A DNA stretch of 64,000 nucleotides from Heligmosomoides polygyrus polygyrus (GCA_947396885.1 OX377202.1:30619407-30683406), one strand, 5' to 3'. Positions 11,640 to 23,339 are shown, counted from the first letter of the stretch. The notes: generated by a model from the letters alone, not told the origin. Translations and numbers: made by a program.

Positions 11640-12140
11640 TCACTTGAACGATGACATAGTCAGCTGTATGACCTGTCCTCCCCTTGACTTTTGGGTTGCT
11701 CGAGGCGACAGACGCGTCTCCATTCGTCCCTGTCGCATGCAAGAGCGCTCCAATGAATCTTCCTTGCTGGAGGAACGCAAAGAGCGTTATAACGTTCGTT
11801 AAGGGATTCCGAAGAAGTTCGACCAATGCGTTGGGCGTCTTCACATCCGGCGGAATCCAGTCAGTGACGGTTGTCGTGACTGCGGAGTGCATAAAAGCCT
11901 ACCTCATTTTCGACGACTTGGCCGATGCGACAGCGTGTGTGATCTTCGAACGTCGACGAAGCTCGGAACTTCGGAAGCCTTCTCTCACTTACGTGAGTTG
12001 TGTCCCTTCGAGCATCGTCCTCTCGATTCCATGCTGCGCGACGCTGATCGCGTGTACATCCTGCTTTCGTATGGCACAGGTCTCTGAGGCGTATGATAGG
12101 GCAGGAAGAACAGTGGCGAATGCACATCGGTGGGCGAGAA
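11640..12140 (-). mobile_element. RTE-1-type LINE, C-terminal fragment
   Basis: Read on the minus strand, the fragment contains YASETCAIRKQ, VREGFRSSELRRRSKI, VASAKSSK and VTDWIPPDVK, which match the RTE-1 C-terminal region at the left edge of the window and the antisense copy at 31.6-33.0 kb. Frameshifts break it. It directly abuts the hAT-A end that begins at 12149. Nothing upstream of the C-terminal domain is present. Confidence 0.75.
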
Positions 12141-12148
12141 CTCGGAAC

Positions 12149-12695
12149 CAGGGTTGCGTTAATTTTTTTTGGTAAACTTTTAACGACTATTTTTTCAACG
12201 ACATTTTAAAATCGGTGAATTCGTTAAATAAAATTTAGCAACATCTCTTCAATTTCTTCGCTCAATCGAAATCACGCCATAGTTACACCTACTCAAGGCC
12301 TAGAACTTCAGATGGTTCCGCTAAAATGATTTTGCCTAATCATTTTTCTTAAAATACTTGGCAGGTTCTACTATATTCCGTCACTTGTTTCATATTATAC
12401 TCTAGTATTTTGACCTGCAACTCTGAAGACCCATGAAGCATAGTTTTCCTACTCTAATGCATGGTTAGTCCTATCCACTGATCTACCCGTAGTTTTACTT
12501 GTGTTGTTACTACTGTTGGGCAAGACGATTTTGATGTTACTTTGCCTTATTTGATTGTACTAGCGCACTTTTGGTGCATTTTAAATAAATAAATCTACCA
12601 TCAACAAAATTGCTAAACGAGAAAAATCATTCAGATTCAAAAACCAAACAGTAGCAACAGGACTTCTAGAATAACGAGTTTCTTACTTACCGGAA
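12149..12695 (-). mobile_element. hAT-A2, right-end half of a hAT-A copy
   Basis: The start CAGGGTTGCGTTAAT followed by GGTAAACTTTTAACGAC is the reverse complement of the right terminus of hAT-A1. The interior (ACCATCAACAAAATTGCTAA, then AACAGTAGCAACAGGACTTC) matches, in reverse, the right interiors of the copies at 4304-5136 and 13801-15527. Homology stops near 12695. The missing left half may be the piece at 18230-18722. Confidence 0.7.
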
Positions 12696-13800
12696 ATGTC
12701 TTTTGGTCATTGGCCGGAAAGACCGCGCAGGTCAACATAGGCCGCTCTGGAACGGTCCAAAGCGGCCTTCTCGAATAACTTCTTTAGAAGTCACGTACTT
12801 GTAAAAATAAATATATATTTAAACTCAGAACAAGCTCTACCTTCTGACGCAAAAATCTTAGTAGAGTTGAGCAATGCATGTAGGCCCGACAGAATCAGTC
12901 GAGTGGACGCGACAACCTGTAGAGCGAGCGTTTGGGCAGTTTTATCGGAAATTCCCGACCATTCTAATCAAGCATTGCTTTAAGACTGTCCAGCTCGCCT
13001 TTGGAGTGCGCCATAAACAATGCATATGGAACCGTACCTATCAGGGCCCGACCACTCGCAAATTGCACGTGCGGGCGTGTTCAGAGCACGATAACTCTGT
13101 CAAGTGCGAATCTTTCCGGCTGTAGCTTGAGAGTTTTGTAGCCAGCACAAGGTTCTTGAGGCACTCAAAAGCACAATGGTGTAGCTCTGAATATACTTAG
13201 TTGCGAAAATGAATCGGCGGAATTTTCAAAAACGGACGTCAGATTCGTAATCAGCGCACCAAATAACCCCCTAAATGATTTTGGACAAGGAAATTTGTCC
13301 AATTTCAAAAACATCGATTTTCGATGACGTCGTCGTCCGCGCAGACTCGGACTAGGGGGACTTTACACGTTCTCGATGGTGAATTGTCAAAAAACCGATT
13401 TTTCTGAAATTAGTCGAGAGTGACGCCTTCCTAGCTGAACAGAATGGTGCTACTACGAGTGTTGAAAACTGAAATACGGGCGAGTGAGGGCGGAAGAAAC
13501 TTCACCGCTGCCCTCCACCGCTCTAAAATACGGTTGGGACTAGGGCAGGTTAAGCAGCTGCGGAGTTTTGGGCATTTCATCGTAAAGTACCTTAACTCGT
13601 TTGCTGGCCTATGCATCTGTAGGCCGTCAGCTCATCGCGTCCCGCAGTGGTCGACTGAAATTGGAAAAAATCGTATCAAACAAGACTAACCTGCTTTTTC
13701 GCACCGCTATAACTTCGCCCGTTTAGAGGCTGCAACGGTGTATTTTGGCGGGCTACTAAGGCTTTCCACGCCTACAAAATCCACGAGTCGCAGTCGGAAC
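12696..13800. other. Unclassified stretch
   Basis: This block has a different texture from its neighbours and no supported gene. It holds a near palindrome GGACAAGGAAATTTGTCC (about 13285-13302) and a segment TTCGTAATCAGCGCACCAAA. It may be part of an unclassified repeat inserted in the hAT-A copy. Frames at 12874-13125 and 13444-13689 are not recognised. Confidence 0.35.
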
Positions 13801-15527
13801 CAGGGGTGCACGTTTAACGATTAACGATTTTCCTATTTACCGGAGTTACCCCATTTTTCGTTGAAAACTTTTAACGAAATTTAACGACGAAAATTTCCGT
13901 TAAATTGCATTAACGGCATTTTACGCGCAACTTTCGAAATGTTACTTGTTCTTCACGTAAATGCATTTTGGACGAAAATTTTGGATAAGCTTTCCAGTAA
14001 ACTCTCTACGTGCTTAAATCAGTGGAAATAGGCAGCCGATATCGCCCTTCTATTTAGAGAACTGTTGATATTTTTCTTGCTTTACCAATTTGTTCCTTTT
14101 CCTTTACCAATTTATTTGCATGTGTTTTTCATTTTTTACTTTTTCTATCGCGATTTCCCGTTTTGACTTCCCAGGCTGTTTTCTCGCGTTTGATTGCTAC
14201 ATGTTATCTATTCACATTTACCAACCACTCAGTTTTCTCGTAGTTTCGTGATACCTGCTTCAAAGGTGGGGTTAAAACGTTATACACAACGTGGAGAAGA
14301 CGCGAAGAAACACAAATAATGCGAAAAAATAAGTGTAAGAAACAAAACCAGGGAAAAGACTCCCTCTCTCTTCTCCGTAAGTTTTCCGGAATGGAGGAGC
14401 TTCGTGCAGCATCAGGTGATGATTGTAGGACTAGGATAAGTGTACGATAAGGTAACGTTGAGCCCCGCCTAACTGATGGAGAGTGACTGCTTGTGCATGA
14501 ATTTTCCCTTATGTCGTGGGTTGTTTCGTCTAATTTGTGATTCTTACTATAATGCTGCTCATCAATCCGAAATGTACTCTACAAAGTAGGATGAAATTGA
14601 GAAGCCCAAAAGATATTCGAACCTGAAGCAAATGTGCTGTCGAGTATAGAGTATGCTACCATGTTCTTAAAGAAGAAAATGGGAGTGGTCAATTGCTGAC
14701 AAGTCGTAACAGAGTGACAGACAGTGGCAAAGAAAAAGATGGACCATTGTTAATGTAGGACAAGAAATGCACTTATAAATATGCAGGTCCCTTATGCATT
14801 ACCTTGGAACACAGAAGCGAAAGAGGTTAATAATTTAAATTTATGTTACTTGGGTGGCAGATAAAAAAATGCTCAATGCAGAAAAATTCGATTCAATTAA
14901 AAATTTCTCAACTGTTCACGGCTATTTGATTCGCTGCTTCGTCTGCATTAAGAACAGGACCTTGTGGAACAAAAGGAATCTTTCTTCAAAACACGGGGAT
15001 CTCTGGACTTCGTGAATATCTTCTAAGGACGAACTGTTCCAAAGAGTTCTCTATGGTTAGTGTCTGACCTGAATTCTGTAGTTGTCCGACACGATGTTGA
15101 GCTTCAAAAGTCTACTTATTGAGCGCAAAAACGTTGAGCCGCATCATGGTACATAGAACTTTAGACCTACGCAGGAGCTGGACGACTTTCCACAAGCTAA
15201 ACCAACAAGGCATAGTAAGAAACTTGTTTTAGAAGTCTTGCTGTTACTGTTTAGTTTTACAATCTTAATGTTTATTCTCGTTTAGCAATTTTGTTGATAG
15301 TAGATGGACTCTTGTTATTTATTGTAAAGATGAGAACATCGCTCTGTAGTCGTATAATTGATGGAGACGAAAAATAAACAGAAACATATACAAAAATAAA
15401 TACATTATATAACAAATGAATACAAAAATACGCCAAAACTGACTGCATCTAGGGGAAATTTCATTTAACAAAATTACCGAAATTACCGATTTTAACGCAA
15501 AAATTTTTCGTTAAAAAGTGGTCGTTA
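13801..15527 (+). mobile_element. hAT-A3, long hAT-A copy with a lost right terminus
   Basis: The left end is canonical: CAGGGGTGCACGTTTAACG followed by TTTACCGG and repeated TTAACGA words. The interior matches hAT-A1 and hAT-A5 over long stretches (for example AACAAGGCATAGTAAGAAAC near 15210 and CAGCATCAGGTGATGATTGT near 14408). The right end reads TTTTCGTTAAAAAGTGGTCG and then breaks at about 15527, before the expected CACACCCCTG, so no target duplication can be read. No transposase frame is recognisable. Confidence 0.8.
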
Positions 15528-15730
15528 GTGGCGGGTGTCACCCGCAGTGCCAGGAGCTGCGGATGAGACCCGCCGGATGGAGTGGTCGGAATGGAAGCTT
15601 GGGGGAGGGGTTTTCTTTGGTTTTCAGCCCTCGTTTTTATGTTTCTTTATGCTTCTGCGTTGTTAACCATTTCGCTAAACGTAAATAACACACGAGTTCT
15701 TCCGACTGTGCTAACACGAGACGTACGGTG
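15528..15730. other. Junction between hAT-A3 and an S1 SINE
   Basis: It starts with a GC-rich segment containing the inverted GCGGGTGTCACCCGC (15530-15544). The purpose is unknown. It may be a remnant of another element that removed the hAT-A3 terminus. Confidence 0.3.
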
Positions 15731-16000
15731 GGGTCGTGATAGCGCAGTCGGAAGAAGCGTCGGGCGTCGCGTCCACACCGAATCGAGGTTCTTGGTACGG
15801 GCCTCGTACAGGCAAAGCAACTCTTCCATCCTTTCAGCGCCACTGACGTAGCACCAAAAAATTCCTGGGAAGATCAAAACTTGTCTTCCCATTAGCCGAC
15901 CGCCGCAGATCCTTCTTACGTCCAAATATGCTTTCAGAATGGCTCCACGAAAACTTGTGTAATGGTTGGTGGAGTGATCAGCACAAAGCTCTATCCTTTA
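15731..16000 (+). mobile_element. S1 tRNA-derived SINE
   Basis: An A box (GATAGCGCAGTCGG, near 15739) and a weak B-box region (GAGGTTCTTGGTACGGGCCTC near 15785) mark the head. The body keeps the S1 order (CTTCCATCC, CTTCCCATTAGCCGACC, GTCCAAATA, GGCTCCACGA) and the tail contains CTATCCTTTACC. The tail is followed within about 40 bases by the RTE insertion at 16056. Confidence 0.6.
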
Positions 16001-16055
16001 CCTATGCAGCGGTAATGAAGAACGTTTTTTAAAGAAGTACTCGTTATTGATGAGC

Positions 16056-17313
16056 TGCTCGTCTGAAGAAGATGAAGCCCGGTAAGACGACAGGGCCCGA
16101 TAATCTGGCAGCCGATGTTTGGAAGTCGAACCTCTGGTATCCTGCTGAGTGGTTGGCTGAGTTCTTCAACCAGGTAGTAAAGGAGAAGAAAGTACCGGAG
16201 TGTTGGCACAACAGTATGACGATTCCGATCTGGAAGAAGAAGGGCAGTCCTGCGGACTGCTTCAATTACCGTCCGATTCGCTTGCTTTCGCAGAGCATGA
16301 AGATCTTCGAGCGAATTCTCGATAGAAGAATCCGTGTAATCGTCAAGCTCTCCGACAACCAGTGCGGATTTGTGTCTTGTTATGGGACCATTGATGCTAT
16401 ACACGCCGCCCGCCTCCTGGTGGAGAAGCATCGCGAGAGACAGAAGCCGGTGCATATCGCCTTTCTCGACTTGGAGAAGGCTTTCGACCGCGTGCCGCGT
16501 GAGGTTATATGGTACGCCTTGCGACGACACAACGTACCTGAGGAGCTCATAGAGTGGGTGCGGATGCTCTACTCTTGCCCAAAGAGTAGAGTGCAAGCTG
16601 CAGCTGGAACCTCAATGGAGTTCCCATCTCTGTTGGGGTGTACCAGGGTTCTGCGCTTTTTCCACTCCTCTTTATTGTCGTCATGGATGCCATTACACGA
16701 GATCTCCAGCAGCCTGTTCCATGAACGCTGCTTTCTGCTGATGACGTGATGCTCGCTTGCGAAGACAAAGACGATCTCGAGCGGCAGGTGCAAGCTTGGT
16801 GCGACCGTCTGGCAAAGTTCGGACTCAAATTGAACGTCAAGAAGACCGAGTACCTAACGACTAACATGAACGAGTCCGGCTCCATTAAACTTAACGGTAC
16901 TGGACTTGCACGCACTTCGGTGTTTAAATACCTGTGATCAGCAATAGCGTCTGACGGAGGTCTGATGGTTGAAGTGAACTCACGCGTGAGTGCAGCTTGG
17001 TCCAAGTGGCGTTCGCTGACTGGCGTGCTCTGCGATAAGAAGATACCAGAGCACCTGAAGTCGAAGATTTATAGAGCCGTCGTGCGCCCGGTAGCGATGT
17101 ACGGCGCTGAGTATTGGCCTGCGACTAACGAAGTTGAAACACGCCTCAGCGTCATGTAGACGAAGATGCTGCGCTGGACGGCTGGAGTCACGCGCATGGA
17201 CCGCATTCGAAATGATGCTATTCGGCAAAAGTTCAGTGTCGCGCCATCGTAACACCAGAAGAACGGACCCCGTGACGATGCGAGACAAACGCTGAAGAAT
17301 AAGAAGAAGAGAG
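16056..17313 (+). mobile_element. RTE LINE, 5'-truncated, with perfect 15-bp target duplication
   Basis: The copy starts inside the ORF (MKPGKTTGPDNLAADVW) and carries reverse transcriptase motifs in order: NYRPIRLLS, CGFVSC, HIAFLDLEKAFDRVP (motif A), a decayed YADD region reading LLLMT/DDVMLA near 16735, KKTEYLTTNMNE, VVRPVAMYGAEYWPA and WTAGVTRMDRIRND. Frameshifts near 16660 and 16740 and in-frame stops kill it. It ends in a purine tail (GAAGAATAAGAAGAAGAGAG). TCGTTATTGATGAGC lies at 16041-16055 and again at 17314-17328, the duplication left by target-primed reverse transcription. The perfect duplication implies a fairly recent insertion. Confidence 0.9.
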
Positions 17314-17328
17314 TCGTTATTGATGAGC

Positions 17329-17914
17329 AGATCAGTTAAAGTTGTCCTTGAATGCCCTTTCGCAGCTATGACGCAGGTCAATGAAATAAGTGCTTAAAAG
17401 CTAAAATACTCGAGTAAAATTGCTACGTGTCAACATTTCCAATTCTTCAACAAGGGAGGAGCAAAGTAGTGAAGGCGCACCTTTCATGAGAACAGTGCGC
17501 TTTCAGATGGATCAAAATTCGCGTTTTACACTCATGGTCTTTCACAAAATCGCCATCGAGCTCACGTAGACTACATAGCTGTATACGAAGGTTGATTGCA
17601 CTGAAGGCGGTGCCAGATTTTGTTCGAGTGCTATGGCTGCTGTTTTTACGTTCTTCTCCAAACTCGCCCAAGACGTTTGAAATCAAAGCAAATTCTTCGA
17701 AATCGAAGTGGGCTCTCTCTGCATTGAACTAATAGAAACTCTCCAAGGAAGAAGGTTAGTGTAATTTTTTGCTCGATGAAGATTTTAATATAAGTTTCTT
17801 TAATGTTTTAACTGACGTACCCAAAAGGTGAACACCTTGTTTGAGATTTTATAAATTTCGTAAAATGTGCTAAAAATGAGATTATAGGTCCTCGTCGAAG
17901 ATAGATCACAAAAT
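17329..17914. other. Unassigned stretch
   Basis: I see no supported gene or repeat. A minus-strand frame at 17447-17686 is unrecognised. Confidence 0.35.
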
Positions 17915-18228
17915 GCAAAAAAACCGTCAGCAGCGGGAACCGAACCAATGACCCCAATCCTTTGGAGGGAGCACTCTACCACTGCGCCGGCGCCGCTGCT
18001 GACGGAGCTGATAGCCGAACCGCTGATTTCCGCGCAATATTGCGCCCAACACTGATTGAGCGCGCCTAACACATGGAAGACATCGCGGCTTCCGCCGGCC
18101 ATAACTCGCTTAGGAGATCCATTTAGCAAATTTGGTTTACACAGTTGTGATTAGCGTCTCGAGCTCTTTCACGTGATATAGGTCTCAATCCGAAGTTCCA
18201 TGGGAAGCTGACGGCATTCCCTGGTAAG
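17915..18228 (+). repeat. R2 repeat carrying a reversed tRNA-like segment (copy 1)
   Basis: This copy and the one at 47925-48235 share an opening CCGTCAGCA and GGAACCGAACCAA, a middle GGCCATAA and CGCT/AGGAG, then CGAGCTCTTTC and GAAGTTCCATGGGA. On the minus strand the first 85 bases look like a tRNA (GCAGTGGTAGAGTGCTC as A box, GGTTCGGTTCC as B box). That tRNA-like piece lies at the downstream end of the repeat when read in its own direction, which is not the usual SINE layout. Confidence 0.65.
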
Positions 18229-18229
18229 A

Positions 18230-18722
18230 ACCCTACCCTTTGTTTCGTTTCTTACTCTTGCTTTTTTGCACTATTTGTATTTTGCAGCGTTTTTTATACC
18301 TTTTCAACCACATTTAAGAAATAAAACTCACAAAGAAACTATAGAAAACCGAGTGATTAGAAAGTAAAAAAACAGTATGTATTTAGGAAGAACAAAAAAC
18401 CCAGAGGTGGGGAGGCAAGCAAATAACTTGGTGAAGGAGCAAGAAAAATGCCAACAATTCTCAAAATATGAGAACGATGTCGGCTGCCTATCTTGTTTAA
18501 GTAGAGAGCTTAATCGGTAATGCAACGATACTGCAAAGCTCATCCAAAAAATCTGAAATGCATTTACACGAAGAAGTAAAATTTCAATCATGGTACGTAA
18601 AACGTCGTGAATGCAATTTTGCGGAAATTTTCGTCGTTAAATTTCGATAAAAAATTCTTTACGAAAAGTGCAGGTAAAACCGGTAAATCGGTAAATCCTT
18701 AATCGTTAAATGCACACCCCTG
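18230..18722 (-). mobile_element. hAT-A4, left-end half of a hAT-A copy
   Basis: The right edge (GGTAAATCGGTAAATCCTTA, then TTAAATGCACACCCCTG) is the reverse complement of the hAT-A left terminus. The interior matches hAT-A1 near 4430-4730 and hAT-A3 near 13960-14360 in reverse. It abuts the R2 repeat at its inner edge. It could be the separated left half of hAT-A2; the flanks CTCGGAAC (12141-12148) and CGTGGATC (18723-18730) agree at only 5 of 8 bases. Confidence 0.7.
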
Positions 18723-19316
18723 CGTGGATCTATGGCCTAATAGAGATATTTTAACGCTCCTCTTACAAGCAGAACTAATGTCTAATTCTAAGCAATAAAT
18801 GCGCTTGCCCTGAATATCGATATACACCCCTGCAACACTCACGCGCAGAAAGCTATTCGTGGTTGGTGAAGAGCCACAAAACTGAGCTTTTTAATTCCGG
18901 AAAGTAAAAATATTTATTTAATTATTCGTATATATCGTGTCTAAATATTGTTTTTGTTTACAAAAAAAGATCTGCTATCAGGTCCGCGGACGTTATCGAT
19001 TCTTCAGTATGAGCCGATTCGTGTACGTCTTGTGCAGCGACATTAAACCGACCATGGTTATGGCGGCCGCGGTGGATGCGTACGCTACGGCAAGTATGAA
19101 CAACTGATGGAGATCACGGAACGGAATATCCTGCAATAGCTATCTCAATATAACATAATTCATAGCTTAAGACCAATGTAAACGAGTGATAGAGTAGTTG
19201 AAGGAGGCGCCGACTTTCAGTGACATCAAAGGTTTTGGTCCGGGTCACGACCAAGTGAGTCAAATTTACCTTCCTTCAGAGGTCCGTGAATTGGAAGCAT
19301 TTTCATACTTGGGAAG
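18723..19316. other. Unassigned stretch
   Basis: No gene or repeat family is evident. A short minus-strand coding possibility at 18980-19130 has no supporting splice pattern. Confidence 0.3.
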
Positions 19317-21427
19317 CAGGGATGTGCGCAATTACAATTTATTATTCACTACTTTACGATTTACGGCGATTTTTGGCAATTTTTTACGATTTAAGATTTA
19401 CACATTTTGGGTCGTAAACCGTAAATATTCGTGAATGTGTTCTTTGATCAAACTCCAAATGAGGTGATGGAGCCCGGATTATAAAGATGTGCCCACTTCA
19501 AAAGCTTGCTCATTCCGTCTGTTCGTTTTAGTGCCTATGTTCTGATGACGCACCATGACAGAATACACCGTACTTTACATAGGCCTCTCGAGTTCAGCTT
19601 ATCTCTTTGCTACAGTGACTTTTTCATTTCTCCAACACTGTAAAGGCTGCCGTTTGGCACCAGACCTGTCCTAAAGGAGAAGCAAGAACACTACCTAATT
19701 AAAAATACTGCTCACTGGGAGATTGGACTCCTGCCTTTTCAGCAAAGTATGCATTCCTACTGTCGAAGAACGTTCCATTCCAGCCCACAAAGAAGCTATT
19801 TTGTGGTGAAAAAAATAGTTTTCGCTGATTCACACCCAATTAGGCAACTACCATCTCTTCAGTGTGTTCGTAGACGACTCATGCTATCTCCTCCGAAAAC
19901 GACTGACGCAAGGCATGATGGAATGTCATTCCGGGATGTAGGTGATTACTAGAATCATATGGTAATATTGAACAACTGACATTTCTACCGAATAACACTG
20001 TACGCCACAGTGTGGAGCAAGTAGATATTCAAAGAGCTATAAAAGCAAACTTGGAACTTATTCAAAGAGAGTCGAAGTGGTTTTGGCAGTTTCTCCCCTT
20101 CCAGCGGCATGGTTGAAATTGTTGCACAAACGCTGTCTAACCCTCTCGGGATGCTGCGGACTCTCCAAGAGCAAATGCTCGTTACAGAACTGGTGAAGGG
20201 CAGTCGAACGAAGGCAGACAATTATTATACAATAGTGCAAAATTTTAGTCTTCGAATCCACTATTATTTCTTTTTTAGAACAAATGTTCATCTTTGTTTG
20301 CCTCCATATTCTGTCAAGGGAGCAGCTCCAGGATGTAAGGAAATTTAAAGCTGGTGCGCTAGTCTGGCCACACCGCGAATTCCCTACCCCTGCCTAAATT
20401 TTCTGTCTTCCGCGTCAGGAGAAGAGAGCACAGAACACAACAGTATTATTATTTGTTTTCTTCATTAACAGTATGTCTCGTTTTTCTTTGTCCGTGTTAC
20501 TGAAGCTTTTTGGAAGCGACCTCACCCCAAGTATCATAACGCCGAAGCCTTATGTCGGTAGTACTAAGCGGGCTGTTGCCCTCTGCACACCGGCAGGCTA
20601 TCTTAAAACGGGTAAGTTGGATCAGTACCATGTGCAGTCTCGGTGCAGACACCAGCTAACTAGGTACCTTGTTGGTTGATATTTTAGAAATTGCGAATAG
20701 TGCGAGCGTTTATAGGGGGTTTTTAAGTTTTTCATTTAAAGTTTTTCCATTGTTGGCTCTAAAGTTAACAGAGATTTGAATTCGGGTGTCGCGAGGGAGG
20801 TAATGTTGCTAAGGTGTATTTATACACCTTTTCCTTTGTCACGTTTAAAGTGAGCTTTTCGAAATTAAAAAGAACCATTTTCCATTTTAAATTGCATTCT
20901 TCCCAACTTAACTTGGATTTTCAAAAATCAGACGCGACAGCTCTCAAGCCTAATTGGATGACTATGGAATCAAACTGGAGACGCCTTCAAAAGGTTATAC
21001 ATTACACTTTTCCTTCAAAATATACTGCAGAATGTACCCAAGAAATAATTATGATCATGTTGTTTCGGTGGTCGCAAGTTTTCTACCCGACAAGCAATGT
21101 TCCTGGACGAATTTCAATATGTAAAAAACAGAGGCGGTGAATTTAAAAAATCGCTTTTCATAATGACTTGCTGTTGATTGATATGAAAGATGTCTCGACT
21201 ATAAAGAAAAATAAAAGTTAAAAAAGCAAAAGTTTTGGAAAAATCTGTCCCACTTCAGCTGAAAATAACACAATAAATATATAGATATTGGATCATATTT
21301 GATTAACAAAAGCAAGTGGAGCTCTGAAACTTTATTTGTACTGCTTTACACCTCAGGACACTCTTACGATTCACGGTTTACGATTTACGATCTACGAAAT
21401 TTCGGATTTTGTTTATGCACACCCCGG
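19317..21427. mobile_element. hAT-B, hAT-like element with TTTACGA subterminal repeats
   Basis: The left end CAGGGATGTGCGCAATTAC is followed by TTTACGATTTACGGCG and TACGATTTAAGATTTAC. The right end carries CGGTTTACGATTTACGATCT and TTATGCACACCCCGG in inverse sense. The flanks TTGGGAAG (19309-19316) and TTGAGAAG (21428-21435) match at 7 of 8 bases, which supports a hAT target duplication. The element is 2111 bp. Its interior has a splice-flanked exon (20472-20611) and a 108-codon plus frame (20814-21140), neither recognisable as transposase. It differs from hAT-A by its subterminal word. Confidence 0.75.
20472..20611 (+). CDS. Splice-flanked coding exon inside hAT-B (unrecognised)
   Basis: The exon lies between an acceptor CTTCATTAACAG and a strong donor ACGG/GTAAGTTGG. 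It begins T/ATG, so it could be a first coding exon, and encodes MSRFSLSVLLKLFGSDL, then TPKPYVGSTKRAVALCTPAG. A possible next exon follows an acceptor GATATTTTAG near 20670 in agreeing phase. The peptide shows no BED finger or other transposase motif. It may be part of a degenerate transposase, a captured host exon, or chance. Confidence 0.35.
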
Positions 21428-23135
21428 TTGAGAAGGATAAAATACTGCCGTGTTGATCTTGTGACCACCCACTATGGTTGAAATACGTCGACCTGAGTTG
21501 AAGAAACCCCACAAGGAAGAAAGAACGACGTGACTCATTTCATGCAGGAATTAGCTAACTCCGCCCTTTATCCTTGTCCCAGAATTACAAGGTTCTGGAA
21601 AACCACCGGTCAACATCCTACTTTATACCAACTCTTTTAGACCAATCATTTGGTCCACCATGCCTAACCCTCGGTGAAGGGACAGCCATTCAAATAAGAC
21701 AATCGCAGCGGTAGCGCGTTAACTAACCAGCGAAATCCAGCTCAATAGGAGAGAATCCAGAAAATGCGATGCAGAGGTCCACCAAGCGAGACTCATTCAA
21801 ATTTTGTGGCTCTAATCAACCAGTTCGCTTGGTACAGAAGTTTATTTTATCAGCACTTTTTCAAAACGTCCTCACCTGAAGGTGTAAGCTTGAGCGTTAC
21901 TAGATTAGGTCAGGAAAATAGGCGCAATGCGGGTTAGAAGGATCCAACTTGGGATATTTAAAACATAAAGTAACGGTAGGATAGAACGTCATGTTTCGAT
22001 ACGGGTGGTCCTTCGAAGTATTCCGGAATAGCTCACCCTAGTAGGAACACCAAGTAAGAAGAAGTCGTCATAGGAGTGCACGCATTATATAACAGTGGAT
22101 TTGAAGGAGAGTTCTAATCGCTGGCAAGAGCTTAAGCTATGCTATAGTTCGGTGGTTCGGTGGTAATTGGCTATAGGCAATATAAGGTCGGCATATTTCA
22201 CACGTCGAACTGGAAAAAATTTCAAAATTCTTCAGAGTGAAGCAGTTTACATTAAAGCAATACAAGAAACTTGTTCAGAGGTATCTACAAAGTGTTTCCT
22301 GTAAACGTGGTGGTTTTCCTCTCATTTTTCCTGTTCAGACATACGCCTGAGGGCCCTACGTGCTATAAATACTCACCCTTAACGAGTACTATGTCAGATT
22401 TATCGAACGAGACTCACTTTTATCTGCTTCTGTATTGCAGGATACTCGCCTGAACTACAGCGTTTATGAAAACAAAAAGCTTAGGATAAACAGACAGAAA
22501 TTAACGATTACTCGACCTTGAGCTTCTTATACTAGCTGCCGCGTGGAACGATGCTATTATTGGTCTTGTTTCACCCCAACAACTGCGTCTCATGAGTGCC
22601 TTAGTACCCACTTTTTGCCTCTGTAGACCAACTCGGATAGCCGAATCAAATTGGCGTGTTTCAGAGTTCGCGTCACAGAAGCAGGAGCGTCACATGGATT
22701 AGGAGTATGCCTACTGAGACACATGTTTCATCTTGACACCTTGTGCCTGATTTTTAGGACATCTTATCAGTCCTCAGGCGCTCGTTACACTACTACCATA
22801 GATACCATGGATACTCGATGCACCACTTCTGTGACACAGCTTCTGAATTTTAACTCTTGGAGTTTAAAATTCGGACACTCGATCCACGACATTAGAGTTG
22901 CGTATTAGTTGTGAAAGCTACCGTAAAACGCGGTTATTCCGAGGGTAAGGGGAGAACACGGCAGAGTGGCTATAACGATCCACTAGTGTGAATTCCACCC
23001 CAAAAGTATGACGATGTACCCACCTTACAGAGTGCTCGACTACATGAACAACCATGTTTGGTAATGGTACAAGTTGACAATGGTGCAAGTAACGAAAAAT
23101 AAGAGTAGCGTAAGCGAAGCTAGCTGAGCGTTCAG
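21428..23135. other. Unassigned stretch
   Basis: At 22330-22510 a 55-base intron-like segment (donor GTACTATG, acceptor CTGTATTGCAG) joins two short frames, HTPEGPTCYKYSPLT and RYSPELQRL. The exons are too short to trust. No other structure is evident. Confidence 0.3.
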
Positions 23136-23339
23136 TGACTTCCACGCCTTCTCTGACCCGATTGATTCCAGCGAAACGAGGTGGGGAGCGATCGAGAAGG
23201 TGCGCGAGGCTACGACGGCGGCCGGCGGCTTCGAAGACGGCAGCGAGGACGAGGACCCGAACGACAAGCTGATAGATGACTCCGGCGGTAGCTCGACCGA
23301 CTTCTCATCCAGAGACACTGTGATCCGCTATTCCATCAA
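23136..23339 (+). CDS. Probable acidic coding exon (unrecognised)
   Basis: Between an acceptor GAGCGTTCAG and a possible donor CAA/GTATTC lies a 204-base frame encoding DFHAFSDPIDSSETRWGAIE, then VREATTAAGG and a very acidic FEDGSEDEDPNDKLIDDSGG. The local GC content is far above that of the flanks, as in real exons. The opposite strand is also open but reads as a serine-rich low-complexity peptide with no splice signals. No family is recognised and no adjoining exon was found. Confidence 0.4.

Noticed and set aside
17985..18000. Functional tRNA gene on the minus strand
   Set aside because: The A and B boxes are good but the cloverleaf arms do not pair as a tRNA, and the same segment recurs in the R2 repeat at 47.9 kb.
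13801..18722. A single hAT-A element bounded by its two CAGGGG ends
   Set aside because: Both ends are left termini in opposite orientation and the flanking 8-mers do not match, so they belong to different copies.
22330..22510. Two short exons around a 55-base intron
   Set aside because: Signals are acceptable but only about 24 codons result, with a second possible frame. Too weak to call.
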